Shown here: piece by piece, positions 17,025 to 24,710 of the stretch
How positions within the stretch are numbered: the first letter of the stretch is position 1
How the letters are laid out: the number at the start of each line of letters is the position of its first letter
Assembly: GCA_014239855.1 (NCBI GenBank)
Contig: JAAZXY010000001.1
Location: 120,198-184,197 of the forward strand
Length of the DNA stretch: 64,000 nucleotides
Origin: Acidimicrobiales bacterium
GTDB taxonomy: Bacteria; Actinomycetota; Acidimicrobiia; Acidimicrobiales; MedAcidi-G1
Direction: 5' to 3'
Translations under genes and position numbers: made by a program
Notes under the pieces: generated by a model
Databases searched by the model: none
What the model was told of the DNA's origin: nothing
Seen by the model: the letters and a program-made list of their open reading frames with translations, nothing else

Positions 17025-17929
17025 TGGTGGCCGCCACCCCGCCCACCATCGAGGCCGCGGACCCTCCGGAACGCCCGGTCGCCCCCCGACGGGCCGGGCG
17101 ACGATGGGCAGCCGTGGCCGTGGTGGCCGTCGCCGTGGCGTGGTCGATCTCAGGCCTGGAGGTGACGATGGATCGTCTCCTGGGCGCCCCGGGCGATGCG
17201 TGGGACGTGTTCCGACGCATGGTGCCGCCGGCGTTCGGCGAGGCCATCGACCGCGGGGTCCCCGGCAAGGTCCTGGAATCGGTGCACATCGCCTGGATCG
17301 GCACCCTCATCGGGGCGGTTCTCTCGCTGCCCCTGGCTTTTCTGGCCGCCGGCAACGTCGCTCCGATCTGGATCCGGACGCCGGTCCGCCAGCTGTTCAA
17401 TGTCATCCGGGCCGTCCCCGAGTTGATCCTGGCCGTCATCCTCATCCCCATCACCGGACTGGGTCCGTGGGCCGGAGCGTTGGCCATTGGCGTGCACTCG
17501 GTGGGGACGCTGGGCAAGTGGGCCACCGAAGCCATCGAGGGCGTGGACCCCGGTCCGCTGGAAGCCGTGGCGGCCACCGGCGGCCGCTGGGTGTCCGGCA
17601 TGCGCTGGGGGGTGCTCCCCCAGGTGCTTCCGGTGGTCACGTCCCAGTGGCTGTTCCGCTTCGAGATCAACGTCCGGGCGTCGGCCGTGCTGGGCATGAT
17701 CGGCGCCGGCGGAGTGGGCTCGGAGCTGGTGTCCCAACTGGTGTTCCGGAACTTCCCGGCGGTGGGCGCCGTGCTGGCCATGACCATCGTCGTGGTGCTG
17801 GCCATCGACACCGCCTCGGCCGCCGTGCGGCGCCGGATCATCCGGGGTGCCGTCCCGGGGGCCGGTGACGACGACGCCGACCGCAACGCCGCGGTGCTGG
17901 CCGACCTGACCGGCATCCGCACCCCGTGA
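17024..17929 (+). CDS. phnE: Phosphonate-type ABC transporter permease PhnE (second)
   Basis: 301 residues. A short cytoplasmic N-terminus (PERPVAPRRAGRRW) precedes the membrane domain; the EAA loop reads EAVAATGGRWVSGMRWGVLP, then GAGGVGSELV. It overlaps the first permease by one base (TGATG) and the following ROK kinase by GTGA, so all five genes form one operon. Confidence 0.92.
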   Translation: MVAATPPTIEAADPPERPVAPRRAGRRWAAVAVVAVAVAWSISGLEVTMDRLLGAPGDAWDVFRRMVPPAFGEAIDRGVPGKVLESVHIAWIGTLIGAVLSLPLAFLAAGNVAPIWIRTPVRQLFNVIRAVPELILAVILIPITGLGPWAGALAIGVHSVGTLGKWATEAIEGVDPGPLEAVAATGGRWVSGMRWGVLPQVLPVVTSQWLFRFEINVRASAVLGMIGAGGVGSELVSQLVFRNFPAVGAVLAMTIVVVLAIDTASAAVRRRIIRGAVPGAGDDDADRNAAVLADLTGIRTP

Positions 17930-18879
17930 GCATCGCCAGCGGACGGGCTGCCACGGGTCGGGCAACCATTGGGCTGGACGTCGGCGGCACCAAGGTCGCC
18001 GCGGTGCTCGTCGAGTCGACGACCGGCACCGTCCTGGATCGGGAACGGGCGTCCAGTGCCGGATCGGCCACCGACCTGGTGGCCACCCTGACCGGCCTCG
18101 TCGGGACCCTCCGGGCACGCTCGGCCGGCCTCCAGATGGAGGTGGGCGCCGTGGGCCTGGGCATCGCCGGCCTGGTGGACCGCGACGGCGTGGTCCGGTG
18201 GTCACCCAACCTGCCGGCCTCGGTCGACCATCCGGTGGCCGCCGAACTGGCCAGCGGGGTGGAGCTCCCGGTGGTCGCCACAAACGACGCCACGGCCGCC
18301 ACGCTGGCCGAGTCCCGCCTCGGCGCCGGGCGGGGATGCGACGACGTCGCGCTGGTCACGCTGGGCACGGGGATCGGCGCCGGGTTCGTGGTCGACGGCC
18401 GGCTGCTGCGGGGGGCCCACGGGTTCGCCGGCGAGCCGGGCCACATGGTGGTCGACCCGGGAGGACCCGAGCATCTGACGGGCCAACGGGGCCCGTGGGA
18501 GGCCCTGGCCTCGGGCAACGCGCTGGGCCGGATGGCCACCGAAGCCGGCTTCGAATCGGGAAGCAGTGCGGTGGCCGCCATGGCCGGCGGCGACACGACG
18601 GCGACCGACGTGTTCGACCGGTGGTGCCGGGAAGTGGCCCGCGGTCTGGCCAATCTCGTGGTCGTGCTGGACAGCCGGCGGATCGTGCTGGGCGGCGGGC
18701 TCGTCGAGGTCGGAGAACCACTTCGTCTCGGCGTGGCGTCCTGGCTGGCCCGACTCACGCCGGGTGCTGACTCCCGACCAGCCGTCGAGGTGGTGCTGGC
18801 CGAACTGGGATCCGACGCCGGGGCCTTGGGCGCCGGGCTGCTGGCCGGCGATCAGGTCGAACTACAGGTGGGCCCGTAG
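17926..18879 (+). CDS. ROK-family sugar kinase lacking the zinc motif
   Basis: 317 residues of the ROK family (glucokinase/NagC-type): phosphate-1 motif GLDVGGTKVAA, LGTGIGAGFVVDGRLLRG, and the catalytic EPGHMVVDPGGP. The CxCGxxGCxE zinc-binding stretch that normally follows is replaced by EHLTGQRGPWE, with no cysteines, although the closing glutamate remains. The GTG start sits in the phnE stop, so a sugar kinase is co-transcribed with a phosphonate-type importer. Glucokinase is likely, but another sugar substrate is possible. It converges on the hydrolase gene with an 18-bp overlap. Confidence 0.88.
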   Translation: MSIASGRAATGRATIGLDVGGTKVAAVLVESTTGTVLDRERASSAGSATDLVATLTGLVGTLRARSAGLQMEVGAVGLGIAGLVDRDGVVRWSPNLPASVDHPVAAELASGVELPVVATNDATAATLAESRLGAGRGCDDVALVTLGTGIGAGFVVDGRLLRGAHGFAGEPGHMVVDPGGPEHLTGQRGPWEALASGNALGRMATEAGFESGSSAVAAMAGGDTTATDVFDRWCREVARGLANLVVVLDSRRIVLGGGLVEVGEPLRLGVASWLARLTPGADSRPAVEVVLAELGSDAGALGAGLLAGDQVELQVGP

Positions 18880-19599
18880 GAGGTCCAGCGTTCTGTCCCA
18901 GGCGAGGGTGGCCGCGTCGGCGTCGTAGGTGCCGAACGGGTCCTCCTCGTTGGCGAACGGATGACCGGTGCCCTCGTACACGTGGAAGGTCACGTCCCGT
19001 CCCATGGCCCGCAGGTCCACGCCGAGGGCCATGACCGCCTCGGGCGGGAAGAAGTCGTCGTGCTCGGCCATGTGGCCCTCCACCACCGCGGTCAGCCCCG
19101 ACCAGTCCGGTGCACCGTCGCCCAGTGGGGCGCCGTAGAACGGTGCGGCACACGCCACCCGGTCGCCCTCCAGCGCGGCGATCATCAGGGTGAGCATCCC
19201 GCCCATGCAGAACCCGACCACGCCGACGGCCTCGCCGGTGGTGGCCTCGTGGGCCAGTAGGTGGTCAATGGCGGCCGACATGTCCCGGGCGGCCCGGTCG
19301 GGCGGCAGCGTCGTCATGAGCTCGCCGGCCTTGTCCATCTCGGTGTGGGTGGCCATCTCGCCGTGGTACAGGTCGGGGGCCAGCGCCACGTAGCCGTTGC
19401 CAGCCAGACCGTCCACGACCCCCTTGATCTGGGGCACCAGACCCCACCACTCCTGGAGGACCAGCACCCCGGGCCCCGAACCGGACTCCGGAACGGCCAG
19501 GTAGCCCCCGGCCGTCGATCCATTGGCGACGAACTCCACCATCGCCCCCGCACGGCTTCCGCCCGGGTTCCCGTCGGGTCCGTCCTGGTGGTCGGTCAT
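18862..19599 (-). CDS. Dienelactone hydrolase family protein
   Basis: 245 residues of alpha/beta-hydrolase fold. The nucleophile is a cysteine in GFCMGG (Cys131), the usual dienelactone hydrolase choice, with Glu50 in LQEWWG and the catalytic histidine in GTGHPF. In classical DLH the enzyme opens cis/trans-dienelactone in chloroaromatic breakdown; many homologues in genomes without that pathway are general carboxylester hydrolases. The ATG at 19599 shares its last base with the stop region of the Nudix gene upstream, indicating co-transcription. Upstream in-frame sequence is a shadow of that gene. Confidence 0.88.
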   Translation of the reverse strand: MTDHQDGPDGNPGGSRAGAMVEFVANGSTAGGYLAVPESGSGPGVLVLQEWWGLVPQIKGVVDGLAGNGYVALAPDLYHGEMATHTEMDKAGELMTTLPPDRAARDMSAAIDHLLAHEATTGEAVGVVGFCMGGMLTLMIAALEGDRVACAAPFYGAPLGDGAPDWSGLTAVVEGHMAEHDDFFPPEAVMALGVDLRAMGRDVTFHVYEGTGHPFANEEDPFGTYDADAATLAWDRTLDLLRAHL

Positions 19600-20489
19600 T
19601 AGTCGTCTTCCTGTTCGTCCTGCTCTTCGCCGTCGCCCCTCGTCGGGGCACCCCCGTCCGGTCCGGCCAGCCACGCCGGATAGTCCCACCGTCGCTCGTC
19701 GTCGGAGGACACGAGCGACGAGTCCATCTTCGTCTCCAGACGCATCGCGGTGAACGGCTGGGAAAGGAGCCGGGGTTCGCCGGCGGAGAACAGCGCGGCG
19801 GGCCGCCCCCGTCCATCTCCCGGCGCCGTGGTCCGACCCAGTTCCCGGACGAAGTCCGACTCGGAACGGACCTTTCGTTGGAAGTTCCCCTGATCGAAGC
19901 CGGTGCCCCACACCGCTTCGTAGACCCGCCGCAGTTGGCTGATGGTGAACTCCGGCGGGCAGAAGCGGGTGGCCTCCGTCGAGTACTCCAGCCTCGATTC
20001 GGCACGTTCGACGGCATCCAGCACGATCATCCGATGGTCGAACGCCAACTGCCGCTCCTCACGTTCGATCTCGGTCACCGGGACGAGGGCTGCCTCGATC
20101 GCGTCACCCCCACCGGACAGGTCACCGACCTCGGCGACGATCGACCAGTAGGCCGTCGTGACGGTTCGCATCCTCGGATCCCGGTCCGGCGTCCCGTAGG
20201 TGCGGAGCTGCTCGATGCGGTCGGGCTTCAGGCCCAGCTTCGTCTCCTCGGCCAGTTCCCGGAGGGCGGCGGCAGCCAGGTCCTCGTCGGGATGCACGAA
20301 CCCGCCGGGAAGCGCCCACCGGTCCTTGAAGGGTGGCTCACCACGTCGGATCAGGACCACCTGAAGGGCGTCGTCGACGATGGTGAACACCACCACGTCG
20401 ACGGTGACCGCGAAGGGGGGGTGGTCCCGAGGGTTGTACTCGGCGAGAAAGTCATCTTCCTCTGACCTTGTTTCTTGTGGTATTGACAT
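19599..20489 (-). CDS. Nudix-winged-helix protein, NrtR-like regulator or ADP-ribose pyrophosphatase
   Basis: 296 residues. N-terminal Nudix domain with box GGFVHPDEDL...RELAEET, keeping the RELxEE residues; then a winged-helix-like region (PPEFTISQLRRVYEAVWG, GNFQRKVRS) typical of NrtR-type NAD-metabolism repressors; then an acidic C-terminal tail (EEQDEQEDD). In NrtR the Nudix part senses ADP-ribose. The retained catalytic residues mean it could also hydrolyse ADP-ribose. It is divergent from the vWA/ARPP-1 pair, and a palindrome overlaps its own start codon. The ATG at 20489 begins MSIPQETRSEEDDF; frame upstream is noncoding-like. Confidence 0.86.
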   Translation of the reverse strand: MSIPQETRSEEDDFLAEYNPRDHPPFAVTVDVVVFTIVDDALQVVLIRRGEPPFKDRWALPGGFVHPDEDLAAAALRELAEETKLGLKPDRIEQLRTYGTPDRDPRMRTVTTAYWSIVAEVGDLSGGGDAIEAALVPVTEIEREERQLAFDHRMIVLDAVERAESRLEYSTEATRFCPPEFTISQLRRVYEAVWGTGFDQGNFQRKVRSESDFVRELGRTTAPGDGRGRPAALFSAGEPRLLSQPFTAMRLETKMDSSLVSSDDERRWDYPAWLAGPDGGAPTRGDGEEQDEQEDD

Positions 20490-20512
20490 TATGTCCCCAT
20501 AACGATTAGAGT
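20483..20512 (+). promoter_or_regulatory. Promoter with embedded palindromic operator for the vWA/ARPP-1 genes
   Basis: A perfect -35 TTGACA (20483-20488) and a -10 TAGAGT (20507-20512) are separated by 18 nt. The spacer contains the palindrome TTATG-TCCC-CATAA (20489-20502), which also touches the start codon of the divergent NrtR-like gene. A repressor there would block RNA polymerase on the vWA/ARPP-1 side and its own synthesis on the other. Confidence 0.6.
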
Positions 20513-20602
20513 CATATCGACAACATAGCAGCAGAGGCCCGTCACAGTGGACCGGGACATGGAAGCAGACCGGATTTTCGAGACCGGCACGAAGGAGCAA
20601 CC

Positions 20603-21460
20603 TTGAACAGCGAACTGAACATCAACCTGAACACCGAGGCAAGTTACATCGAACGCCTCCGCCAGCTCATCGCCGAGGCGCCCGACGGCATCGACGTCGG
20701 ACCCCTCGAGGCCGCCCTGGCCTCAGCCGAGGCCGCCCTGGCCAGCGCCGGCACCACCGGCGACCCGTCCCCCGACCGCACCAAGATCTGGTTCCTGCTG
20801 GACCGGTCCGGCTCGATGGGCCCCCTCACCGACGACGTGATCGGCGGCTTCAACCAGTTCCTGACCGAGCAGCAGGCCCAGGCGGGGAAGGCACGGATGT
20901 CGGTCGTGCTGTTCGACGCACAGAACCCGTACGAGGTGGTGGTCGACGGCCATCGCATCAGCGAGGTCCCCCCGTTGACGTCGGGCATCTACAGCGCCCG
21001 ATCGATGACCCCCCTGTTCGACGCCATGGGCACCCTGTTGGAGCGGGCCGACCAGCGCATCACCCAGCGCGCCGCAGCCGGTCGCGACGCCGAGGACCAG
21101 CTGGTCCTCGTCTTCACCGACGGCCACGAGAACGCCTCGACCCGGTTCGACCGGGCCCGGATCTTCGAGATGATCAAGGAGCGTCAGGACGCCGGCAACT
21201 GGACCTTCGTGTTCATGGGCGCCAACCAGGACTCCTACGCAGCGGGCGGCGACGTCGGCTTCGACCGCGGCAGCATCCAGGACTTCGACGCCACCCCGGC
21301 CAGCGTGCACGCCTCGTTCATGGAGTTCTCCCGGGGCACGGCCAGCTACCGGAACAAGCCCCGTCAGTCCCGGGTGATGGACCGCCACGACTTCTTCGAG
21401 GGCCAGAAGCTGGCCGAGCGCGCCCTCCGGGAACAGGAAGAGGCGCAGACCCAGAACTGA
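20603..21460 (+). CDS. Von Willebrand factor A (vWA) domain protein
   Basis: 285 residues. After a 55-residue helical N-terminus comes a vWA domain with the MIDAS signature DRSGSM (Asp67, Ser69, Ser71), a threonine in SMTPLFDAMG and the third metal loop FTDGHEN. No signal peptide or membrane segment, so it is cytosolic. The C-terminus is charged and helical. TTG start with GAAGGAG 5 nt upstream. Such proteins usually act as metal-dependent adaptors in multi-protein complexes; the partner here is probably the ARPP-1 protein that follows. Confidence 0.85.
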   Translation: MNSELNINLNTEASYIERLRQLIAEAPDGIDVGPLEAALASAEAALASAGTTGDPSPDRTKIWFLLDRSGSMGPLTDDVIGGFNQFLTEQQAQAGKARMSVVLFDAQNPYEVVVDGHRISEVPPLTSGIYSARSMTPLFDAMGTLLERADQRITQRAAAGRDAEDQLVLVFTDGHENASTRFDRARIFEMIKERQDAGNWTFVFMGANQDSYAAGGDVGFDRGSIQDFDATPASVHASFMEFSRGTASYRNKPRQSRVMDRHDFFEGQKLAERALREQEEAQTQN

Positions 21461-21571
21461 TCCGTCAACTGATCGGGCTTCCCCGAGGGGTCGGTCGGCC
21501 GGGGCGACAAACCCGGCCGGCCACCTTCCCCTCCTCCCCGACCCCACCCGACCTGAACCTGAGAGGAACAC

Positions 21572-22471
21572 ATGACCATCCCCACGCTCGACGCCGCACC
21601 CATCGGGCCGCCCATCACCCGGGCCGGCATCTCGATCTACCCCGTCTACCTCCCGGACAACACCCTCCCCCCGGTGGCCACCGGTCGGGAATCCGGCCTG
21701 ATCGTCGACGAGCTGCCCGACGCCCAGGTTCCCCACCTCGTGGTCCACAACCCCACCGACCGGCCCATCCTCATCGTGGAGGGCGAGCAGTTCGTGGGCG
21801 GGCGCCAGAACCGGACGGCCAACACCAGCGTCCTGATCCCGGCCGGCGAACAGCGGGAGATCCCCGTGTCGTGCCTCGAGGTGGGTCGCTGGGGTCAGCA
21901 CCGGGCCTTCGAGCACTCCCCCACCTTCACCCCCCGGCGGGTGCGCCGCACCAAGCAGCTCGAGGTGGCCCGCACCATGTCCTACGCCGGAGAGCGATCC
22001 GGCGACCAGGGACTCGTCTGGGAGGCCATCCGCCACGAGATGAACGCCATGGCGGCGGCGTCGGACACCGGCGCGGTGGCCGACGCCGACCAGGTCTTCG
22101 CCCGTGACCTCGGTCGCCGTGACGCCGTCGAGGAACTGGTCGCCCGAGGACCGCTGCCCGGACAGTGCGGCATCGTGGTGGCCCACGGCTGGCGGGCCGT
22201 GGCCTCCGAGGTGTTCGGCACGCCCGAACTGCTGGCCGCCCACTGGGGTCCGCTGGTTCGCTCACACCTGCTCGAGCACCCCACGGCCACCGGTTCACGG
22301 TCGGCCACCGGGGCCATGAAGCTGCTGCGGCGCTTCGCCCAGGCCCACTCGGTGGACTCGCCCGGCCTCGGCCTGGGCACCGAACACCACGTGGATGCCG
22401 AACGGGTCGCCGGCCAGGCCCTCACGCTGGATGGCGCCCTCGTCCACGCCGGAATCTTCCGCCGGGGCTGA
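21572..22471 (+). CDS. ARPP-1 domain protein (DUF6569 type)
   Basis: 299 residues. The pattern HNPTDRPILIVEGEQFVGGRQNRT, then IPVSCLEVGRWG and RRTKQLEVA, matches the ARPP-1 family (ADP-ribosylglycohydrolase and rhodanese-phosphatase associated protein), a beta-rich domain known mainly from comparative genomics. No biochemical role is established. AGAGGAAC lies just before the ATG. Co-orientation with the vWA gene (111-bp gap) and the divergent NrtR-like gene suggest a function tied to NAD or ADP-ribose. Confidence 0.8.
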   Translation: MTIPTLDAAPIGPPITRAGISIYPVYLPDNTLPPVATGRESGLIVDELPDAQVPHLVVHNPTDRPILIVEGEQFVGGRQNRTANTSVLIPAGEQREIPVSCLEVGRWGQHRAFEHSPTFTPRRVRRTKQLEVARTMSYAGERSGDQGLVWEAIRHEMNAMAAASDTGAVADADQVFARDLGRRDAVEELVARGPLPGQCGIVVAHGWRAVASEVFGTPELLAAHWGPLVRSHLLEHPTATGSRSATGAMKLLRRFAQAHSVDSPGLGLGTEHHVDAERVAGQALTLDGALVHAGIFRRG

Positions 22472-22518
22472 ACACGAGCCACCGGCCGCGGACCGGCCCG
22501 GTAACCTGACCCGTCCCC

Positions 22519-22593
22519 GCCCCTGTAGCTCAGCGGATAGAGCATCGGCTTCCGGAGCCGTGTGCACAGGTTCGAGTCCTGTCAGGGGCGCCA
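22519..22593 (+). tRNA. tRNA-Arg (CCG)
   Basis: 75 nt with encoded CCA. Acceptor arms GCCCCTG and CAGGGGC pair fully, the D arm is GCTC/GAGC, the T arm is CAGG-TTCGAGT-CCTG, and the anticodon CCG is at 22552-22554. The top pair of the anticodon stem is a T-T mismatch. It decodes CGG. A possible -10 (TAACCT) is at 22502-22507. Confidence 0.95.
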
Positions 22594-22619
22594 GCAATCG
22601 TGAGGAACGGGTCGACCCC

Positions 22620-23081
22620 ATGCCCGAGGCGACACGAGAGGAACTCGAGGCGACGTTCGCCGAGTTCGTCCGGCGGGCCGACGCCGCCGCCGTATCCGGC
22701 GACTGGGCCCCGTGGTCGGAGATGTTCACCGACGACGCCCGCTACGTGGAGCCCACCTACGGCGAGTTCCACGGCCGGGAAGCCATTCACGAATGGATGT
22801 CGACGACCATGGCGTCGTCACCGGGGGCCGACATGGTGGCCTTCCCGGTGCACTGGTACCTGGTCGACGAGCAGCGGGGCACCGTGGTGGTCCGGTTCGG
22901 CAACCGGCTGGCCGACCCGGGCGACGGCAGCGTGCACGAGCCCTGGAATCTGGCCGTCCTGATGTGGGGCGGAAACGGCCGGTGGGCCGGCGAGACCGAC
23001 ATCTACGACACGGCCCGGTTCGGCGCCGACGTCATGGCCTGGATGGCCTCCGGCCCGGGCCGTCAGACACCCTCTGACTAG
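22620..23081 (+). CDS. SnoaL/NTF2-like small protein
   Basis: 153 residues with the NTF2/SnoaL-like alpha+beta cone pattern: an N-terminal helix, WSEMFTDDARYVEPTYGEFHGREAIHEWM, and later PWNLAVLMWGGNGRWAGETDIYD. Such folds serve as isomerases, cyclases or ketosteroid-binding proteins; the substrate is not evident. It begins 27 nt after the tRNA, and its stop codon TAG is the first part of the -10 of the next gene. Confidence 0.8.
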   Translation: MPEATREELEATFAEFVRRADAAAVSGDWAPWSEMFTDDARYVEPTYGEFHGREAIHEWMSTTMASSPGADMVAFPVHWYLVDEQRGTVVVRFGNRLADPGDGSVHEPWNLAVLMWGGNGRWAGETDIYDTARFGADVMAWMASGPGRQTPSD

Positions 23082-23084
23082 GGT
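23079..23084 (+). promoter_or_regulatory. Leaderless-type -10 of the FrhB-like gene
   Basis: TAGGGT overlaps the upstream stop codon and ends 8 nt before the ATG at 23093. Confidence 0.45.
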
Positions 23085-23092
23085 GACCGGCG

Positions 23093-24247
23093 ATGGCCGA
23101 GACCCGCAAGAAGTGGACCTTCCAGTGGAAGGAGCTCTACGACGAGGTCATCACCTCCGGGCTCTGCACCGGTTGCGCAGGGTGCGTGATCGCCTGCCCG
23201 CACGACGTCATCGGTTACGAGCACGCTCCGGGCCAGTACAAGCCGTTCCACCTCGAGGATGACCTGGGCCTCGACGACTGCGGCCACGGACAGAAGGGCT
23301 GCACGTCGTGCACCCGGGCCTGCCCCCGATTCCGCGACTGGGAGACCGAGGCCGACCAGCACCTGTTCGCCCGGGAACGACGGCCCGACGAGATGTCGGG
23401 CATCTACAAGGACGTCCTGCTCACCCGGGCCACCGACGGCGGCGTCCACCAGATGGGCCAGGACGGCGGACTGGTGTCGGCCATCCTCATCTGGTGCCTC
23501 GACAACGGCATCATCGACGGTGCCCTGACCAGCCACCTCGAACCCGAGGGCCCCGACGGATCCAGCAGTTGGAAGGCCGTCCCCGCGGTGGCCACAGACC
23601 GCGCCTCGGTGCTGGCCGGTGCGGGCAGCCGCTACACCTACTCGGCCAACACGCTGGCCATGCCCGAGGCCCTCGACCGGGGCCTGAAGTCACTGGCGCT
23701 GGTCGGCATGAGCTGCCAGACGTCCATCGGACCGGTGATGTGGCACCGCAAGGTGGGCAAGGCCGGCAAGCCGATCAAGCTCAACATCGGGCTGCTGTGC
23801 TCCAAGTCGTTCGACGACGCCATCTTCGAGGAGCTCTTCTGGGCCAAGTACCGCCTCCGCAAGGAGGACATGGTCAAGATGAACATCAAGGGCGTCTTCC
23901 AGATCTGGATGCGAAACGGCGACTACCACGAGATCAACCTCAAGGAATGCCACGCCTGGACCCGCGAGGGCTGCAACCACTGTCCGGACTTCGCCGCCGA
24001 GCACGCCGACATCTCCACCGGGGGCATCGGCGAGAACAACGACTGGACGCTGACCATCGTGCGGACCGAGTTGGGCCGTCAGGTCATCATGGGAATGCTG
24101 GCCGACGGCGTGATCGAGGGCCGGCCGGGCGACAGCGACCCGGGCGCCATTGCCCTCATGCACAAGCTGGCGGCCAAGAGCCGGGACCGGTGGCCGGAAT
24201 GGGCCAACCCGACCGCCCGGGTGGGACTCCCGGTCCGAGCCGGCTGA
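23093..24247 (+). CDS. Coenzyme F420 hydrogenase/dehydrogenase beta-subunit family protein
   Basis: 384 residues. Two [4Fe-4S] ferredoxin motifs lie at the N-terminus: Cys25/28/31/35 in CTGCAGCVIACP and Cys63/70/73/77 ending CTSCTRACP. The FrhB/FpoF-type flavin and F420-binding domains follow (QDGGLVSAILIWCLDNGIIDGA; LGVGMSCQ-like VGMSCQTSIG; NIGLLCSKSF). This family passes electrons between F420H2, FAD and iron-sulfur clusters. No hydrogenase subunits are nearby, so it probably acts as a stand-alone F420:ferredoxin-type oxidoreductase. It fits the LLM-class F420 enzyme at 55.6 kb. Confidence 0.88.
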   Translation: MAETRKKWTFQWKELYDEVITSGLCTGCAGCVIACPHDVIGYEHAPGQYKPFHLEDDLGLDDCGHGQKGCTSCTRACPRFRDWETEADQHLFARERRPDEMSGIYKDVLLTRATDGGVHQMGQDGGLVSAILIWCLDNGIIDGALTSHLEPEGPDGSSSWKAVPAVATDRASVLAGAGSRYTYSANTLAMPEALDRGLKSLALVGMSCQTSIGPVMWHRKVGKAGKPIKLNIGLLCSKSFDDAIFEELFWAKYRLRKEDMVKMNIKGVFQIWMRNGDYHEINLKECHAWTREGCNHCPDFAAEHADISTGGIGENNDWTLTIVRTELGRQVIMGMLADGVIEGRPGDSDPGAIALMHKLAAKSRDRWPEWANPTARVGLPVRAG

Positions 24248-24260
24248 CCTGACCGCCGGG

Positions 24261-24644
24261 TCAGGCGCCGCAGTCGTCGGAGATGTCGACGAACCAGCCG
24301 TAGTGCTCGACCAGCATGGCCCGGGTCACGGTTTCCCGCTGGTCGTCGATGAAGGCGTCCAACTCGAGGAACTTCTCGAACGTCACCTCGGACTGGATGC
24401 CGTCCAGCACGCAGCCACAGAACGCCTTGGCCTTGACCGACCCCAGGTCGTCGTTGGCCTCCAGGCAGGCGTCCACGAACTCGCGCTCCACGAGACCGTC
24501 GCCGGAGGCATCGGTCTGATCCTCCCAGGACACCGGCTCGCCGGAAGGCACGCAGGCCGAGGCCACCAGGACGACGGCCATCAGGGACAGGCCCAGACGG
24601 CCGCTCAGGCGAAGAGAGGAACGGGATCGGGAGGAGCGTTTCAC
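24261..24644 (-). CDS. Small secreted lipoprotein with conserved cysteines
   Basis: 127 residues. A lipoprotein signal (LSLMAVVLVASAC) gives a mature protein of about 95 residues with three further cysteines before the end (FVDACLEAN, FCGCVLD, DDCGA), so disulphides outside the cell are likely. The region DACLEAN...AKAFCGCVLDGIQSEVTFEKFL resembles short stress or scaffold lipoproteins of unknown role. Convergent with the FrhB-like gene (13 bp apart). Confidence 0.8.
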   Translation of the reverse strand: MKRSSRSRSSLRLSGRLGLSLMAVVLVASACVPSGEPVSWEDQTDASGDGLVEREFVDACLEANDDLGSVKAKAFCGCVLDGIQSEVTFEKFLELDAFIDDQRETVTRAMLVEHYGWFVDISDDCGA

Positions 24645-24651
24645 GGCCCAG

Positions 24652-24657
24652 AGGCTA
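24652..24657 (-). promoter_or_regulatory. Leaderless-type -10 of the small lipoprotein gene
   Basis: TAGCCT (minus strand) stands 7 nt before the GTG at 24644. Confidence 0.5.
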
Positions 24658-24710
24658 CCGGCGGTCCCCGGTCGTCCCGGTCGGGCCGCCGGCCCGATCA
24701 GCCAGCCCGA

